Shown one piece after another: positions 46,776 through 55,099 of a DNA stretch of 64,000 nt (position 1 is the stretch's first letter; each line of letters starts with the position of its first letter). The DNA comes from Paenibacillus eucommiae (lineage in GTDB: Bacteria; Bacillota; Bacilli; Paenibacillales; NBRC-103111). A program made the position numbers and the translations under genes. The DNA lies in NCBI RefSeq assembly GCF_017874215.1, contig NZ_JAGGLB010000001.1, forward strand, positions 434,001 through 498,000. Reading direction: 5' to 3'. The notes under the pieces were generated by a model. The model worked only from the letters and a program-made list of their open reading frames with translations, was not told the DNA's origin and searched no databases.

Positions 46776-47071
46776 AAGTACATGGATAGTTTGATGTAAC
46801 TAAATGCAACTACGTTATTTCGGGGTTTCGCCTCCTTATAATACGATAATTAGAGAATGCCAGATCCAGTGATAGCTGCTTTATTTTCTCGAAAGCTTCT
46901 AGTGCGCTGGCTATTCCTTCAACCATATTCTAACAGACCCTCTCAAGAAGGCGTTATCAGTTTTGTGACTAATATTGCTTCATAATGTCAAGAATTATCA
47001 CTTTTTTGCATAGGATATCAGTCTGCTGCAGCAATATGTTGCCTGCTCCTGCATCCTGCCACACACACGCA

Positions 47072-47110
47072 AACGCCACCTTCCTAGCACTATGCTAGGA
47101 AGGTGGCGTT
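47072..47110. terminator. Perfect 18-bp-stem hairpin
   Basis: AACGCCACCTTCCTAGCA pairs exactly with TGCTAGGAAGGTGGCGTT around a 3-nt loop. There is no T run on the minus strand beyond TTTG, so termination would depend on the stem. The rest of 46776-47153 holds nothing recognisable. Confidence 0.65.
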
Positions 47111-47153
47111 CTTAAAACAATGATTCACTAAACATATTTCCATAAAGCTTTAA

Positions 47154-47468
47154 CTATTCTGCTTCACCGATAAAACCGAATGGCTGCCACTTCCCTGGTT
47201 TTCCCGCCTCCGTACAAATATAGCCGAGGGGTGCTCCTGCCGTGGGAGTAAGCATAACTTGATCCCCTACTTCGAAATTTGCGTAATTAGCGCCTTCTCT
47301 AGGTACCTCTAAAGCTTTATCCCATTTCATTCTGCCGCCAATGATCCGATGGCGATATCGGATTGTGTATTGTTTTCGAAAGAACAATTTTCGATCAGAC
47401 GTTCTTGCACCCTTTGATGTGAATGCCCCAAGCAGCCAGCTCTTCGCCGAAACGAGCGTGTGCCCCAT
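47154..47468 (-). pseudogene. Remnant of a beta-helix/tail-type protein
   Basis: The last 50 or so residues (NFEVGDQVMLTPTAGAPLGY, then CTEAGKPGKWQPFGF) match the common C-terminal block of right-handed beta-helix or pectate-lyase-superfamily proteins. The first half of the frame is Arg/Lys-rich and unlike any domain I know, and no ribosome binding site supports its ATG. I read it as a 3' gene fragment, bordered by the AACGATG array upstream. Confidence 0.45.
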
Positions 47469-47658
47469 TTAACGATGTTTTTCATCGTTAAAGTAAGAGT
47501 TCCAGGTCAATCCGTCACGTTAACGATGATTTTCATCGTTAAAAGAGGACGGATGGCCTCTCAGGGGGATTAAAAGGGACTTTAACGATGTTTTTCATCG
47601 TTAAAGTAAGGATGTGGAGTAGACCTTATGCTTTTAACGATGAATATCATCGTTAAAG
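47468..47658. repeat. Four-hairpin AACGATG array (family 4, second copy)
   Basis: Left arms are at 47471, 47522, 47584 and 47636 (spacing 51, 62, 52). All four hairpins have perfect AACGATG/CATCGTT stems, with loops TTTTT, ATTTT, TTTTT and AATAT. The spacers are unrelated to those of the first copy. Confidence 0.88.
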
Positions 47659-47837
47659 CGGCAGGTCCTTCTCAACTGCGGCGTTCTTTAAAACCATAAT
47701 TTGTACTTATAGTAATTTATTTACAAATATAATCAAAAAACCTTGCTAACAGTCCGTTTGAGCTTGGCGTTCGTGCCATTCGTACGATTGTAGCTGAGAA
47801 GAGGGAAGGGCTGTGCGTGGAAGAGCGCTAGCGTCCG

Positions 47838-47908
47838 CCTTTAAAGATTTGTTCCTGCCTCCTCATCCATTCCATTCAAGGGAACAAATCTTTAACAGCG
47901 GCTGGAGC
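47838..47908. repeat. Facing copies of the AAAGATTTGTTCC repeat
   Basis: AAAGATTTGTTCC at 47841 and GGAACAAATCTTT at 47881 face each other. The right copy, with its flank, is the inverted match of 4682-4722. The remaining part of 47659-47981 has no gene that I can support. Confidence 0.75.
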
Positions 47909-47981
47909 CCCAGCCATTCCCTCCCTCTATGCACGAACGTCATGAACGAGCTCCTCAAAGGACGCCACAAAGGCGTTATTC

Positions 47982-48902
47982 TTAGGATTTACCACCTTCA
48001 TGCTTCGGACGAAATTGATTAGGAGAGACGCCTGTCCACCTTTTGAACTGCCTGGAGAAGTGGCTGAGCGAAGTGAAGCCTAGTTCATCAGAGATAGCTT
48101 CTATGGTTAATTCGCTGCTGAGCAATAATTTTTTGGCTTGATTCAGCTTGATATCGCTTAAATATTGGCGCGGTGACATCCCATATACCTGGGTGAAAAT
48201 TTTGGAGCATTGGCTGCGGCTTAAATTTTGCTCTTTGGCAATATCGGTAATTACCCCCTTAGAGCAAACACTGCTCCGCAGTTTTCCTTCGATTTCGTGA
48301 GCAACGTCTACTTGACTCGTGGAGCTTAGACCTTTTTCATTCACAGCATTTGCTGCAGCGCCCGCCAGGGCAAAACCGCTCAGCAGGATAATAACCTCCC
48401 TGATCATGAACAGAAGCTGGCCTTGAAGAAATAATTTATGAATGCTATTTAAAGTGATCGTCCCCCGATTGTGTTCCCATTCATAATTGCGGGAATCCGT
48501 AAGCTGATTTTGCAGCAAGGCTTCTATTTCTTTCAGATAAGCAGGAAGCTTGGTCTGTTGAATACTGCTGCGGGTCAGATGCCGGTACGTGTAAGGGGTC
48601 AGCAGGCTGCGCAGCTCCTCATCATCTATATTGAAATGAATATTGAAAAAAGTATAGGGATGCTCCGAATCATTATAAGTACTATGCTTAATACCCGGCT
48701 TTACAAGCAGCCACTCCCCCCGGGCCAGCTTGATTTCATGCCCTTCCACTACTTGAGTTACTTCTCCCTCCCAGCAATAGAGGAGCTCGAATAAATGATG
48801 ATGATGCCTCGGATATGACCAGCCCCCAGGCCTCACCCCGAAGTGACAACCTGTGATTTGAAGCGTATGGATCGTATTAGAAAAATGAATCTCGGTATCC
48901 AT
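47982..48902 (-). CDS. AraC-family regulator
   Basis: A 306-residue regulator with an N-terminal cupin (about residues 20-100; PRHHHHLFELLYCWEGE, a His cluster typical of sugar-binding AraC cupins) and a C-terminal double HTH (ITDIAKEQNLSRSQCSKIF; LGFTSLSHFSRQFKRWTG). GGAGGAGG 8 bases before ATG 48902 sets the start; the frame opens 24 codons earlier. It is divergent from the GH35 gene and most likely controls it. Confidence 0.85.
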   Translation of the reverse strand: MDTEIHFSNTIHTLQITGCHFGVRPGGWSYPRHHHHLFELLYCWEGEVTQVVEGHEIKLARGEWLLVKPGIKHSTYNDSEHPYTFFNIHFNIDDEELRSLLTPYTYRHLTRSSIQQTKLPAYLKEIEALLQNQLTDSRNYEWEHNRGTITLNSIHKLFLQGQLLFMIREVIILLSGFALAGAAANAVNEKGLSSTSQVDVAHEIEGKLRSSVCSKGVITDIAKEQNLSRSQCSKIFTQVYGMSPRQYLSDIKLNQAKKLLLSSELTIEAISDELGFTSLSHFSRQFKRWTGVSPNQFRPKHEGGKS

Positions 48903-49129
48903 AATCACTGCCTCCTCCGTAAAACAGGAATAAATCGTTCCCGTCCTTTCATGATAACAAATGGAGTATTTCAATTTTCATACATCAAGTTATAACCATT
49001 GAGGACTTCAAAGCTGCAAAACGACAAAAGGACAAATAGAAGGATGTTTTGCCAATTGTTGCCCCGGATTTTATTTCTTATGATGAAAGGGAAAGTAATT
49101 ATTATTAATATACATGAGGTGGAGCCTGA

Positions 49130-50908
49130 ATGGGAATGTTTAATTTTCAAGGAGAGAACTTTACGATGGATGGAAATCCAATTAGGATTATTTCTGGTGC
49201 TATTCACTATTTCCGTGTTGTACCCGAGTATTGGCGCGACCGTCTTCTTAAGCTGAAAGCCTGCGGCTTTAATACCGTCGAGACTTATGTGGCGTGGAAC
49301 CTGCATGAACCTAAACAAGGGGAATTTAACTTTGCGGGGATTGCGGATCTTGAGAAATTTATTGAAATCGCTGGTGAAGTCGGACTCATGGTTATCGTGC
49401 GTCCAAGTCCCTATATTTGCGCCGAATGGGAATTTGGAGGGCTTCCTGCCTGGCTTCTGGCCGATTCAGATATGAGATTACGATGCTTCCATCAGCCCTT
49501 TCTGGATAAAGTCGATGCTTATTATGATGTGCTGCTGCCGAAGCTTGAGCCCCTGCTTTGCACAAATGGCGGGCCCATTATTGCGATGCAAATCGAGAAT
49601 GAGTACGGCAGCTATGGTAATGATAAGAAATATTTGAACTATTTAAAAGACAGCATGCAAAAGCGCGGCATAGATGTACTGCTATTCACCTCGGATGGCC
49701 CCCTCGATTATATGCTGCAGGGCGGGATGGTCGAAGGCGTGCTGGCAACCGTAAATTTCGGTTCGAGTCCTGACGAGTCGTTCGAAAAATTGCGCGAATA
49801 CCAGCCGGATAAGCCGCTGATGTGCATGGAGTTCTGGAACGGCTGGTTCGATCATTGGGGCGAGGAGCATCATACGAGAGATGCCGGTGACGTAGCCCAG
49901 GTACTCGATGAGATGCTGAAAGCAAATGCTTCCGTCAACTTCTATATGTTCCACGGAGGCACGAACTTCGGATTTTATAACGGGGCTAACAACCCTGAAT
50001 ATGCTCCGACGATCACAAGCTATGATTACGATGTACTATTGGATGAAGCTGGGGATCCGACTCCTAAATTTCATGCAGTCCGCAAGGTGATCGAAAATTA
50101 TGTAGAACTGGGCGAGCTAGTGTTGCCCGATCCTATAAAAAAGAAAAGCTATGGCCAGGTACATATGACTGAACAGATAGGTCTGTTAGATCATTTAGAT
50201 GCATTCAGTACGCCATCGCAGCATACCTGTCCAGAGCCTATGGAGAAGCTTGGTCAAGACTATGGCTTTATTATGTATACTACACATATTTCCGGACCAC
50301 GGATCAAAGGCTCCCTGTTCGTGCAGGATGTGCATGATCGGGCCATGATATTCCTGGATGACAAGTTCATAGGCATTATTGAACGTGACCACAAGGAAAT
50401 GCTAAGCGTAGAGCTGGAAATTCCCCATCAGGGAGCTAAGCTGAGCATTCTCGTGGAAAATATGGGTAGAACGAACTACGGTCCTCTGCTTAAGGATTAC
50501 AAAGGAATTACCGAAGGTGCGAGGTTTGCCAATCAGTTCTTGTATGACTGGACCATTCACACACTGCCGCTGGACTCTGTCTCTTCTATTCCATTTGCTG
50601 TCAAGACGGCCGTAGATAAAGATAAAGATGAAGCTAAAGCCAATAAAGCTAATGTGCCTACTTTCTTTAAAGGAACCTTGGAGATCGACGAGCTTGCCGA
50701 TACCTTCCTTAACATGGCAGGGTGGACCAAAGGCGTGGTCTATATCAATGGCTTTAATTTGGGGCGTTATTGGGAACGAGGGCCTCAAAAGACCTTATAT
50801 GTCCCGGCTCCGCTGCTGAAGCAGGGTCAGAACGAGATTGTCGTATTTGAGCTTCACGGATGCTCCGAACCTTGTGTTACGTTTGTTGATAAGGCTAGCT
50901 TACAGTAG
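49130..50908 (+). CDS. GH35 beta-galactosidase
   Basis: A 592-residue glycoside hydrolase family 35 enzyme that removes terminal beta-galactose. The TIM barrel spans about residues 5-330, with the acid/base motif IAMQIENEYGSYG and the nucleophile in MCMEFWNGWFDHWG; jelly-roll domains make up the C-terminus (ending with TLYVPAPLLKQGQNEIVV). No signal peptide is present, so it works inside the cell on imported oligosaccharides. AGGTGGAG precedes the ATG. The divergent AraC gene is its probable regulator. Confidence 0.92.
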   Translation: MGMFNFQGENFTMDGNPIRIISGAIHYFRVVPEYWRDRLLKLKACGFNTVETYVAWNLHEPKQGEFNFAGIADLEKFIEIAGEVGLMVIVRPSPYICAEWEFGGLPAWLLADSDMRLRCFHQPFLDKVDAYYDVLLPKLEPLLCTNGGPIIAMQIENEYGSYGNDKKYLNYLKDSMQKRGIDVLLFTSDGPLDYMLQGGMVEGVLATVNFGSSPDESFEKLREYQPDKPLMCMEFWNGWFDHWGEEHHTRDAGDVAQVLDEMLKANASVNFYMFHGGTNFGFYNGANNPEYAPTITSYDYDVLLDEAGDPTPKFHAVRKVIENYVELGELVLPDPIKKKSYGQVHMTEQIGLLDHLDAFSTPSQHTCPEPMEKLGQDYGFIMYTTHISGPRIKGSLFVQDVHDRAMIFLDDKFIGIIERDHKEMLSVELEIPHQGAKLSILVENMGRTNYGPLLKDYKGITEGARFANQFLYDWTIHTLPLDSVSSIPFAVKTAVDKDKDEAKANKANVPTFFKGTLEIDELADTFLNMAGWTKGVVYINGFNLGRYWERGPQKTLYVPAPLLKQGQNEIVVFELHGCSEPCVTFVDKASLQ

Positions 50909-50942
50909 CTTTCATACATAAGCAGCATCCGTCAGACTGATA

Positions 50943-51551
50943 TTAGGCCAGATTCAGAGGAGGCAGCTCTTTGAATAAGTCGCTTATAGCAAAAGAAACA
51001 CAAGGCAGCTTGTCCGAAGTGACAATTTCATCACCTTCAAACAAATTATAAAGCTCATAAAGCTCGCCAATAAGCCGATACTGCTCCAACGATTGCGAAT
51101 CCGAATCTACGATCCAATACTCAGGAATGCCGTACTTGGCGTATGTCTTCTTCTTCTTCACCTTATCCCGTTTGCGGGAACCTGGCGAAATAATCTCTAT
51201 AACCAAATCGGGTGGGCCCTCAATGCCGCGAGTCGCCACAATATGAAGGCGACTGCGGTGAATCATCAGAATGTCAGGCTGCAAAACATCCCTCTGGCTT
51301 AATATCACATCAAGTGGTGCGTGATAAATCACATAATCCGAATTGCAGCTTTGCTTTAACAGAAATTCCAGTTCCCCGCTTACCGCTTGATGAGCCGTAG
51401 CGGGACCGGGGGACATCATCTCCAGCATACCCTCAATGATCTCATAACGTTGACCATCGTCTGGCATAGCCGCATAAATGTCATACGTAATCTCCTGCTC
51501 CTTAATTCCGTTCGTATTCAGCTTGTCATCCCGCTCTTTCTTCATAATCAT
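50943..51551 (-). CDS. Uma2-family (DUF820) endonuclease-like protein
   Basis: A 202-residue protein of the Uma2/DUF820 family with a PD-(D/E)XK nuclease-like core: QRYEIIEGML near residue 36, LQPDILMI near 95, DLVIEIISPGSRKRDKVKKK near 118 and the IPEYWIVD strand. Function in the cell is not known. AGGAGG precedes the ATG. A strong hairpin (51574-51621) lies just upstream. Confidence 0.85.
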   Translation of the reverse strand: MIMKKERDDKLNTNGIKEQEITYDIYAAMPDDGQRYEIIEGMLEMMSPGPATAHQAVSGELEFLLKQSCNSDYVIYHAPLDVILSQRDVLQPDILMIHRSRLHIVATRGIEGPPDLVIEIISPGSRKRDKVKKKKTYAKYGIPEYWIVDSDSQSLEQYRLIGELYELYNLFEGDEIVTSDKLPCVSFAISDLFKELPPLNLA

Positions 51552-51573
51552 AGATACCTCCTAATAAACAAAT

Positions 51574-51621
51574 AGCACCTCAACAAAGCAACACTTATGG
51601 TGTTTGGCTTTGTGAGGTGCT
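51574..51621. terminator. Long hairpin upstream of the Uma2 gene
   Basis: AGCACCTCAACAAAGC pairs with GCTTTGTGAGGTGCT. It ends about 20 bp upstream of the Uma2 start codon, so it would form in the 5' leader or stop transcripts arriving from the right. No T run on the plus strand. Confidence 0.5.
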
Positions 51622-51740
51622 TCCCCGACTGCTATTCCTACATTATGATTCATTCCGACTTCCTTGTCAATGTATATAGTAAAAAAGAACTATTTATGAT
51701 AGAATAAGTCATACTATTCGAATAATAAATAGGAGACAAT

Positions 51741-51881
51741 ATGACTATGTGGAATTATTTTTGGATTTGGTATCACAAACAGATGTCTCGTCTTTATAAG
51801 ATCGAAGGTGCCTTTCAATCGCATAAATTTATACATCATAGAAACAAATTGAAGATGCACAAAAATAAACTGAACAAGTAG
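51741..51881 (+). CDS. Possible 46-aa small basic protein
   Basis: An ORF with a clean ribosome binding site (AGGAGA, 4-5 bases before ATG). The product starts MTMWNYFWIWYHKQMSRLY and is rich in aromatic residues at the N-terminus and in His, Lys and Asn at the C-terminus (HKNKLNK). I do not recognise it. It could be a small amphipathic membrane-associated protein. The rest of 51622-52237 shows no other gene. Confidence 0.45.
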   Translation: MTMWNYFWIWYHKQMSRLYKIEGAFQSHKFIHHRNKLKMHKNKLNK

Positions 51882-52237
51882 TACCTTCTTTTGGACAGCA
51901 CAATCCAACCAGCCAGCCAAGGACTGATTCCACACGCCCACATGTATAGATATTTGCGAGGTGCAGAAGTATGCTCAGCGATTGGCGAGTCCTTCAACAG
52001 AGATCCCTCGTCTCATGCCGCTTTGCCTGCTGAAAATGCCCCGTACGCGTGAAAGTCGTAAGAATGACAACACGTAAGTTTCCTAAGTTTCCTAAGTGCC
52101 CTTCACTAGTTCCCTCTTGGCCTGCACATCACCTTCATTGGATGATCTTATCGGGGCAACCTGATTTGAAACTTCTCCCCTTCCCTATTATACTTGAAAG
52201 TACTGATACGACTGATACGTTAGGAGAGCAACCCAAA

Positions 52238-53095
52238 ATGAAAATCATTGATGCACATATGCATTTATCCCATATCACTTCGTTTAAGGAAACAGCGGAA
52301 TGCCGCTCGTTCGTCGATTACTCCGTTGAAGGGCTGCTTCGCGAATACGCAGAGAACGGCGTCGTACTGGGCATCGGCATGGGAGTGACGGAAACAGCCC
52401 CCGGAGGCTTCCCCGACCAGGAATCCTCCACACCGATGGGTCTAGATATGGTTCAGTCCTATCCGCAGCAGATCGTTTGCTGCCTCGGCGTGAACCCGTT
52501 CAAGCTGGATCAAGCCGGTCTGGATGCGCTGGAGAAAGCACTGCAGAGGCCGGAAACCGTCGGTATTAAAATTTACCTCGGTTACTATCCGTACTATGCC
52601 TACGACGACGTCTACCAGCCGGTTTACGAGCTGGCCAAGCAGTATAAGGCCCCTGTCGTCTATCATACGGGGGATACTTACTCCGAACGCGGCCTTTTGA
52701 AATATTCTCATCCACTGACGGTGGACGAGGTTGCCGTCACCCATCGCGACGTCAACTTCATGATCGCCCATTTCGGAGACCCGTGGGTGCTGGACGGAGC
52801 GGAAATCGTCTACAAAAACCGCAACGTATTCGCCGATTTGTCCGGCCTCATGGTCGGAGATGCCGCGGAATGCGCGCGGCTCAAAGATTCGCCGCTCTTC
52901 TTCACCCATTTGCGCCACGCGCTGACCTATTGCGACCATTACGAGAAAATGCTATTCGGCACCGACTGGCCGCTCGCCCCGGTGCAGCCTTACCTGCAAT
53001 TCGTGCAGGAGTTAATTCCGGAGGCGTTCCATGCGGACGTATTCTATAAAACCGCGTTGCGTGTGTTCCCGAAAATCGCTCCATTCGTGGAGTGA
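52238..53095 (+). CDS. Amidohydrolase-family protein
   Basis: A 285-residue TIM-barrel metal hydrolase of the amidohydrolase 2 type. Metal-ligand motifs are DAHMHLSH at the start, VVYHTGDT, FMIAHFGDPW and the terminal FGTDWPLAP with the catalytic Asp. AGGAGAG lies 9 bases before ATG 52238; the upstream extension of the frame looks non-coding. Its GC content is visibly higher than that of its neighbours. It converges on a metabolic operon and may act in the same pathway. Confidence 0.8.
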   Translation: MKIIDAHMHLSHITSFKETAECRSFVDYSVEGLLREYAENGVVLGIGMGVTETAPGGFPDQESSTPMGLDMVQSYPQQIVCCLGVNPFKLDQAGLDALEKALQRPETVGIKIYLGYYPYYAYDDVYQPVYELAKQYKAPVVYHTGDTYSERGLLKYSHPLTVDEVAVTHRDVNFMIAHFGDPWVLDGAEIVYKNRNVFADLSGLMVGDAAECARLKDSPLFFTHLRHALTYCDHYEKMLFGTDWPLAPVQPYLQFVQELIPEAFHADVFYKTALRVFPKIAPFVE

Positions 53096-53212
53096 CCACA
53101 TATATCTGCGGATGCTCAAGACCAATTAAGTAAACATTGAAAAAAGTCCATTAGGCATCAACCCCAATGAACTTAGCTTCATAATATAGAACTGAATGCA
53201 CTCTCACTTCAA

Positions 53213-53234
53213 AAGGACGCCGCAAGGCGTCCTT
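53213..53234. terminator. Bidirectional terminator with GCAA tetraloop
   Basis: GGACGCC-GCAA-GGCGTCC, flanked by AAAA and TT, lies between two convergent genes. Confidence 0.75.
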
Positions 53235-53259
53235 CCCTCTTTGCTTCCCTCGTTCTTCC

Positions 53260-53997
53260 CTATAAGTTCGGCGGAACATCGAGTCTGTTAAAGCAATTTT
53301 GAGCCATTTCAACATGCCGCCACGCTTCATTCACAAGAAACGGGCCGTGACCTGGCATCAAGCTATCAATGTGAAGGCTGTGAAGCTTGGCTACCGTCTC
53401 CGCATAATCCTGAATGCTGCAATCCCATATATTTTGAATAACGACCTTCCCTCCGGCAAAAATAGTATCACCGGCAAACAAAGCCTTCCTACCCTCATGC
53501 TCCAGCAAAAAGCTTACATGCCCCCGCGAATGTCCTGGAGTTTCCAGTACCTTTAGAGCAAGCTCGCCGATTTGAATACTCTCATTTTCCGATACCCCTC
53601 GGGCAATCGCGCAGCCTGGAAATTGAAAATCCGGGGCATACACTCCACCGCGCTTGGCCGCATTAAAGCTCGTCTTGTCCATATCTGCTTGTTCCAGCCA
53701 CGGAACCGCTTCGTTCGCAGCAATCACCTGCATACCATAACGCGTTTGGAAGAAAGCGGCTCCCGCAGCATGATCAGCATGGGCATGGGTTAGAAGTAAA
53801 TACTTCACCCTTGCCATAGCAATCCCCGCTTTCTCGATGTTCGCTACGATCCGCTGCGGATCAACGCCACCACCGGCGTCAATTAATGCACATTCGGCGC
53901 CGCCATCAAGCAAATAAACATTACAATCCATAGAGTCGCTAATTAAAGAGCCATATTTACCGCTTCCAACCAACATCATGCGCTCGTTGATTTGCAT
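53260..53997 (-). CDS. MBL-fold metallo-hydrolase
   Basis: A 245-residue metallo-beta-lactamase-fold hydrolase with the zinc motif LTHAHADHAAG, a further His in LETPGHSRGHVSF, the bridging Asp in LFAGDTIF and the last His in MPGHGPF. The form is glyoxalase II-like. It is the last gene of the operon, 11 bp after the oxidoreductase, with GAGGAGG before its ATG. Likely to hydrolyse a thioester, lactone or similar intermediate. Confidence 0.85.
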   Translation of the reverse strand: MQINERMMLVGSGKYGSLISDSMDCNVYLLDGGAECALIDAGGGVDPQRIVANIEKAGIAMARVKYLLLTHAHADHAAGAAFFQTRYGMQVIAANEAVPWLEQADMDKTSFNAAKRGGVYAPDFQFPGCAIARGVSENESIQIGELALKVLETPGHSRGHVSFLLEHEGRKALFAGDTIFAGGKVVIQNIWDCSIQDYAETVAKLHSLHIDSLMPGHGPFLVNEAWRHVEMAQNCFNRLDVPPNL

Positions 53998-54008
53998 AAG
54001 TCCTCCTC

Positions 54009-55004
54009 TTATAGACGAATCTCCTGCCCGGTCTCACACGATTTCACAATAGCATCAGCTACCTCCACGCCATGCACAGCATCCGTGAAGGAGATTTGCT
54101 CGGGAGTCTCTCCGCTGGTCAAGCAGCGGCATATATACATAAACTGCTCCCTCAAGGATCCAACCGTCTGCCCAAAAAGCTGAAAATGAATATGCGTATC
54201 AGGCGAATTCCTTCCAGACTTATTCCATATTTGCAAGCCTGAATGGCTCGTTTCAAAGCTCGCTGTTCCCAGCTCACCTATCACTTCGATAGAATCCGCA
54301 ATCTCGATTCCAGCTTCATCCGGCGTCATCCAGTTGCTGTGTAAAATAGCTACCGCACCACTCTCAAACTCCAGACATGCCCATAGCACTTCAGGTGCAG
54401 GAGCGCCTGTCAGGCTTTTCCCGTAGGCCTTAACCGATTTGACACGGCTTCCGGCATACCAAATGGCGAGGTCAAGATCGTGAATCGTCAGCTCGTAGAC
54501 TGTGTGTGTACGCTGAAACGTAGCAAACAGGAATTTCTCGCGTGCGCGCTTCATATGCATACTCACCGGCTTACCTACCCGATTCGAATGAATCGCTTGG
54601 TAAATCTCTGCATACCGCGGGTCAAAACGAAGCAAATGTGCGGGCAGCACATAGCGTCCGCTCTCCTGTGCCGCTGCTTGCATCTGTCTGGCCTCATCCA
54701 GCCGTGTTGTGATCGGCTTCTCCACAAGCACGTGCTTGCCTGATTTCAAGGCTAGGAGCGTCGGCTCCAGATGGTTTTTCTCGAAGGTTACGACACTGAC
54801 CAGATCGATATCGTCACGCTTGATTAAATCCTCATACTGCAAATAAAGATTTTTTACTCCGTATTTTTTCCCCGCGTTATCCAGCCGCTCCTGATTCATA
54901 TCGCATACGGCAACGACCTCTGCCTGCGGCAGCGAAGAGAAGGCTTCCAGATGACACTCTCCCCACCTGCCAAGACCGATAATACCTACCCTGACTTTTT
55001 CCAT
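54009..55004 (-). CDS. Gfo/Idh/MocA-family oxidoreductase
   Basis: A 331-residue NAD(P)-dependent dehydrogenase with Rossmann motif VGIIGLGRWGECH and the catalytic Lys region GKHVLVEKPITT, followed by the beta-sheet substrate domain (HDLDLAIWYAGS). GAGGAGA lies 6 bases before ATG 55004; the frame opens five codons earlier. It lies between the MDR dehydrogenase and MBL hydrolase genes. The substrate is probably a sugar, inositol or related polyol. Confidence 0.85.
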   Translation of the reverse strand: MEKVRVGIIGLGRWGECHLEAFSSLPQAEVVAVCDMNQERLDNAGKKYGVKNLYLQYEDLIKRDDIDLVSVVTFEKNHLEPTLLALKSGKHVLVEKPITTRLDEARQMQAAAQESGRYVLPAHLLRFDPRYAEIYQAIHSNRVGKPVSMHMKRAREKFLFATFQRTHTVYELTIHDLDLAIWYAGSRVKSVKAYGKSLTGAPAPEVLWACLEFESGAVAILHSNWMTPDEAGIEIADSIEVIGELGTASFETSHSGLQIWNKSGRNSPDTHIHFQLFGQTVGSLREQFMYICRCLTSGETPEQISFTDAVHGVEVADAIVKSCETGQEIRL

Positions 55005-55099
55005 CGAAATTCTCCTCATCTACACAGATCAAAGTATGAAACAGATAACGTACTATTTTGATAAAGTATATATTGATAAAGCATTACACTGACAAAGTA

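Noticed and set aside
31598..47658. AACGATG arrays as CRISPR arrays
   Set aside because: Repeats are short palindromes, intervals are unequal (51/62/51), only four copies exist per array, spacer lengths recur between arrays, and no cas genes are present.
47813..48022. 69-codon frame between the hairpin array and the AraC gene
   Set aside because: It is formed by the facing AAAGATTTGTTCC repeats and overlaps the AraC gene end.
51714..51941. 75-codon minus-strand frame
   Set aside because: It is antisense to the 46-codon ORF, which has the better ribosome binding site.
52049..52237. N-terminal extension of the amidohydrolase
   Set aside because: The extra residues look non-coding and AGGAGAG is placed for ATG 52238.
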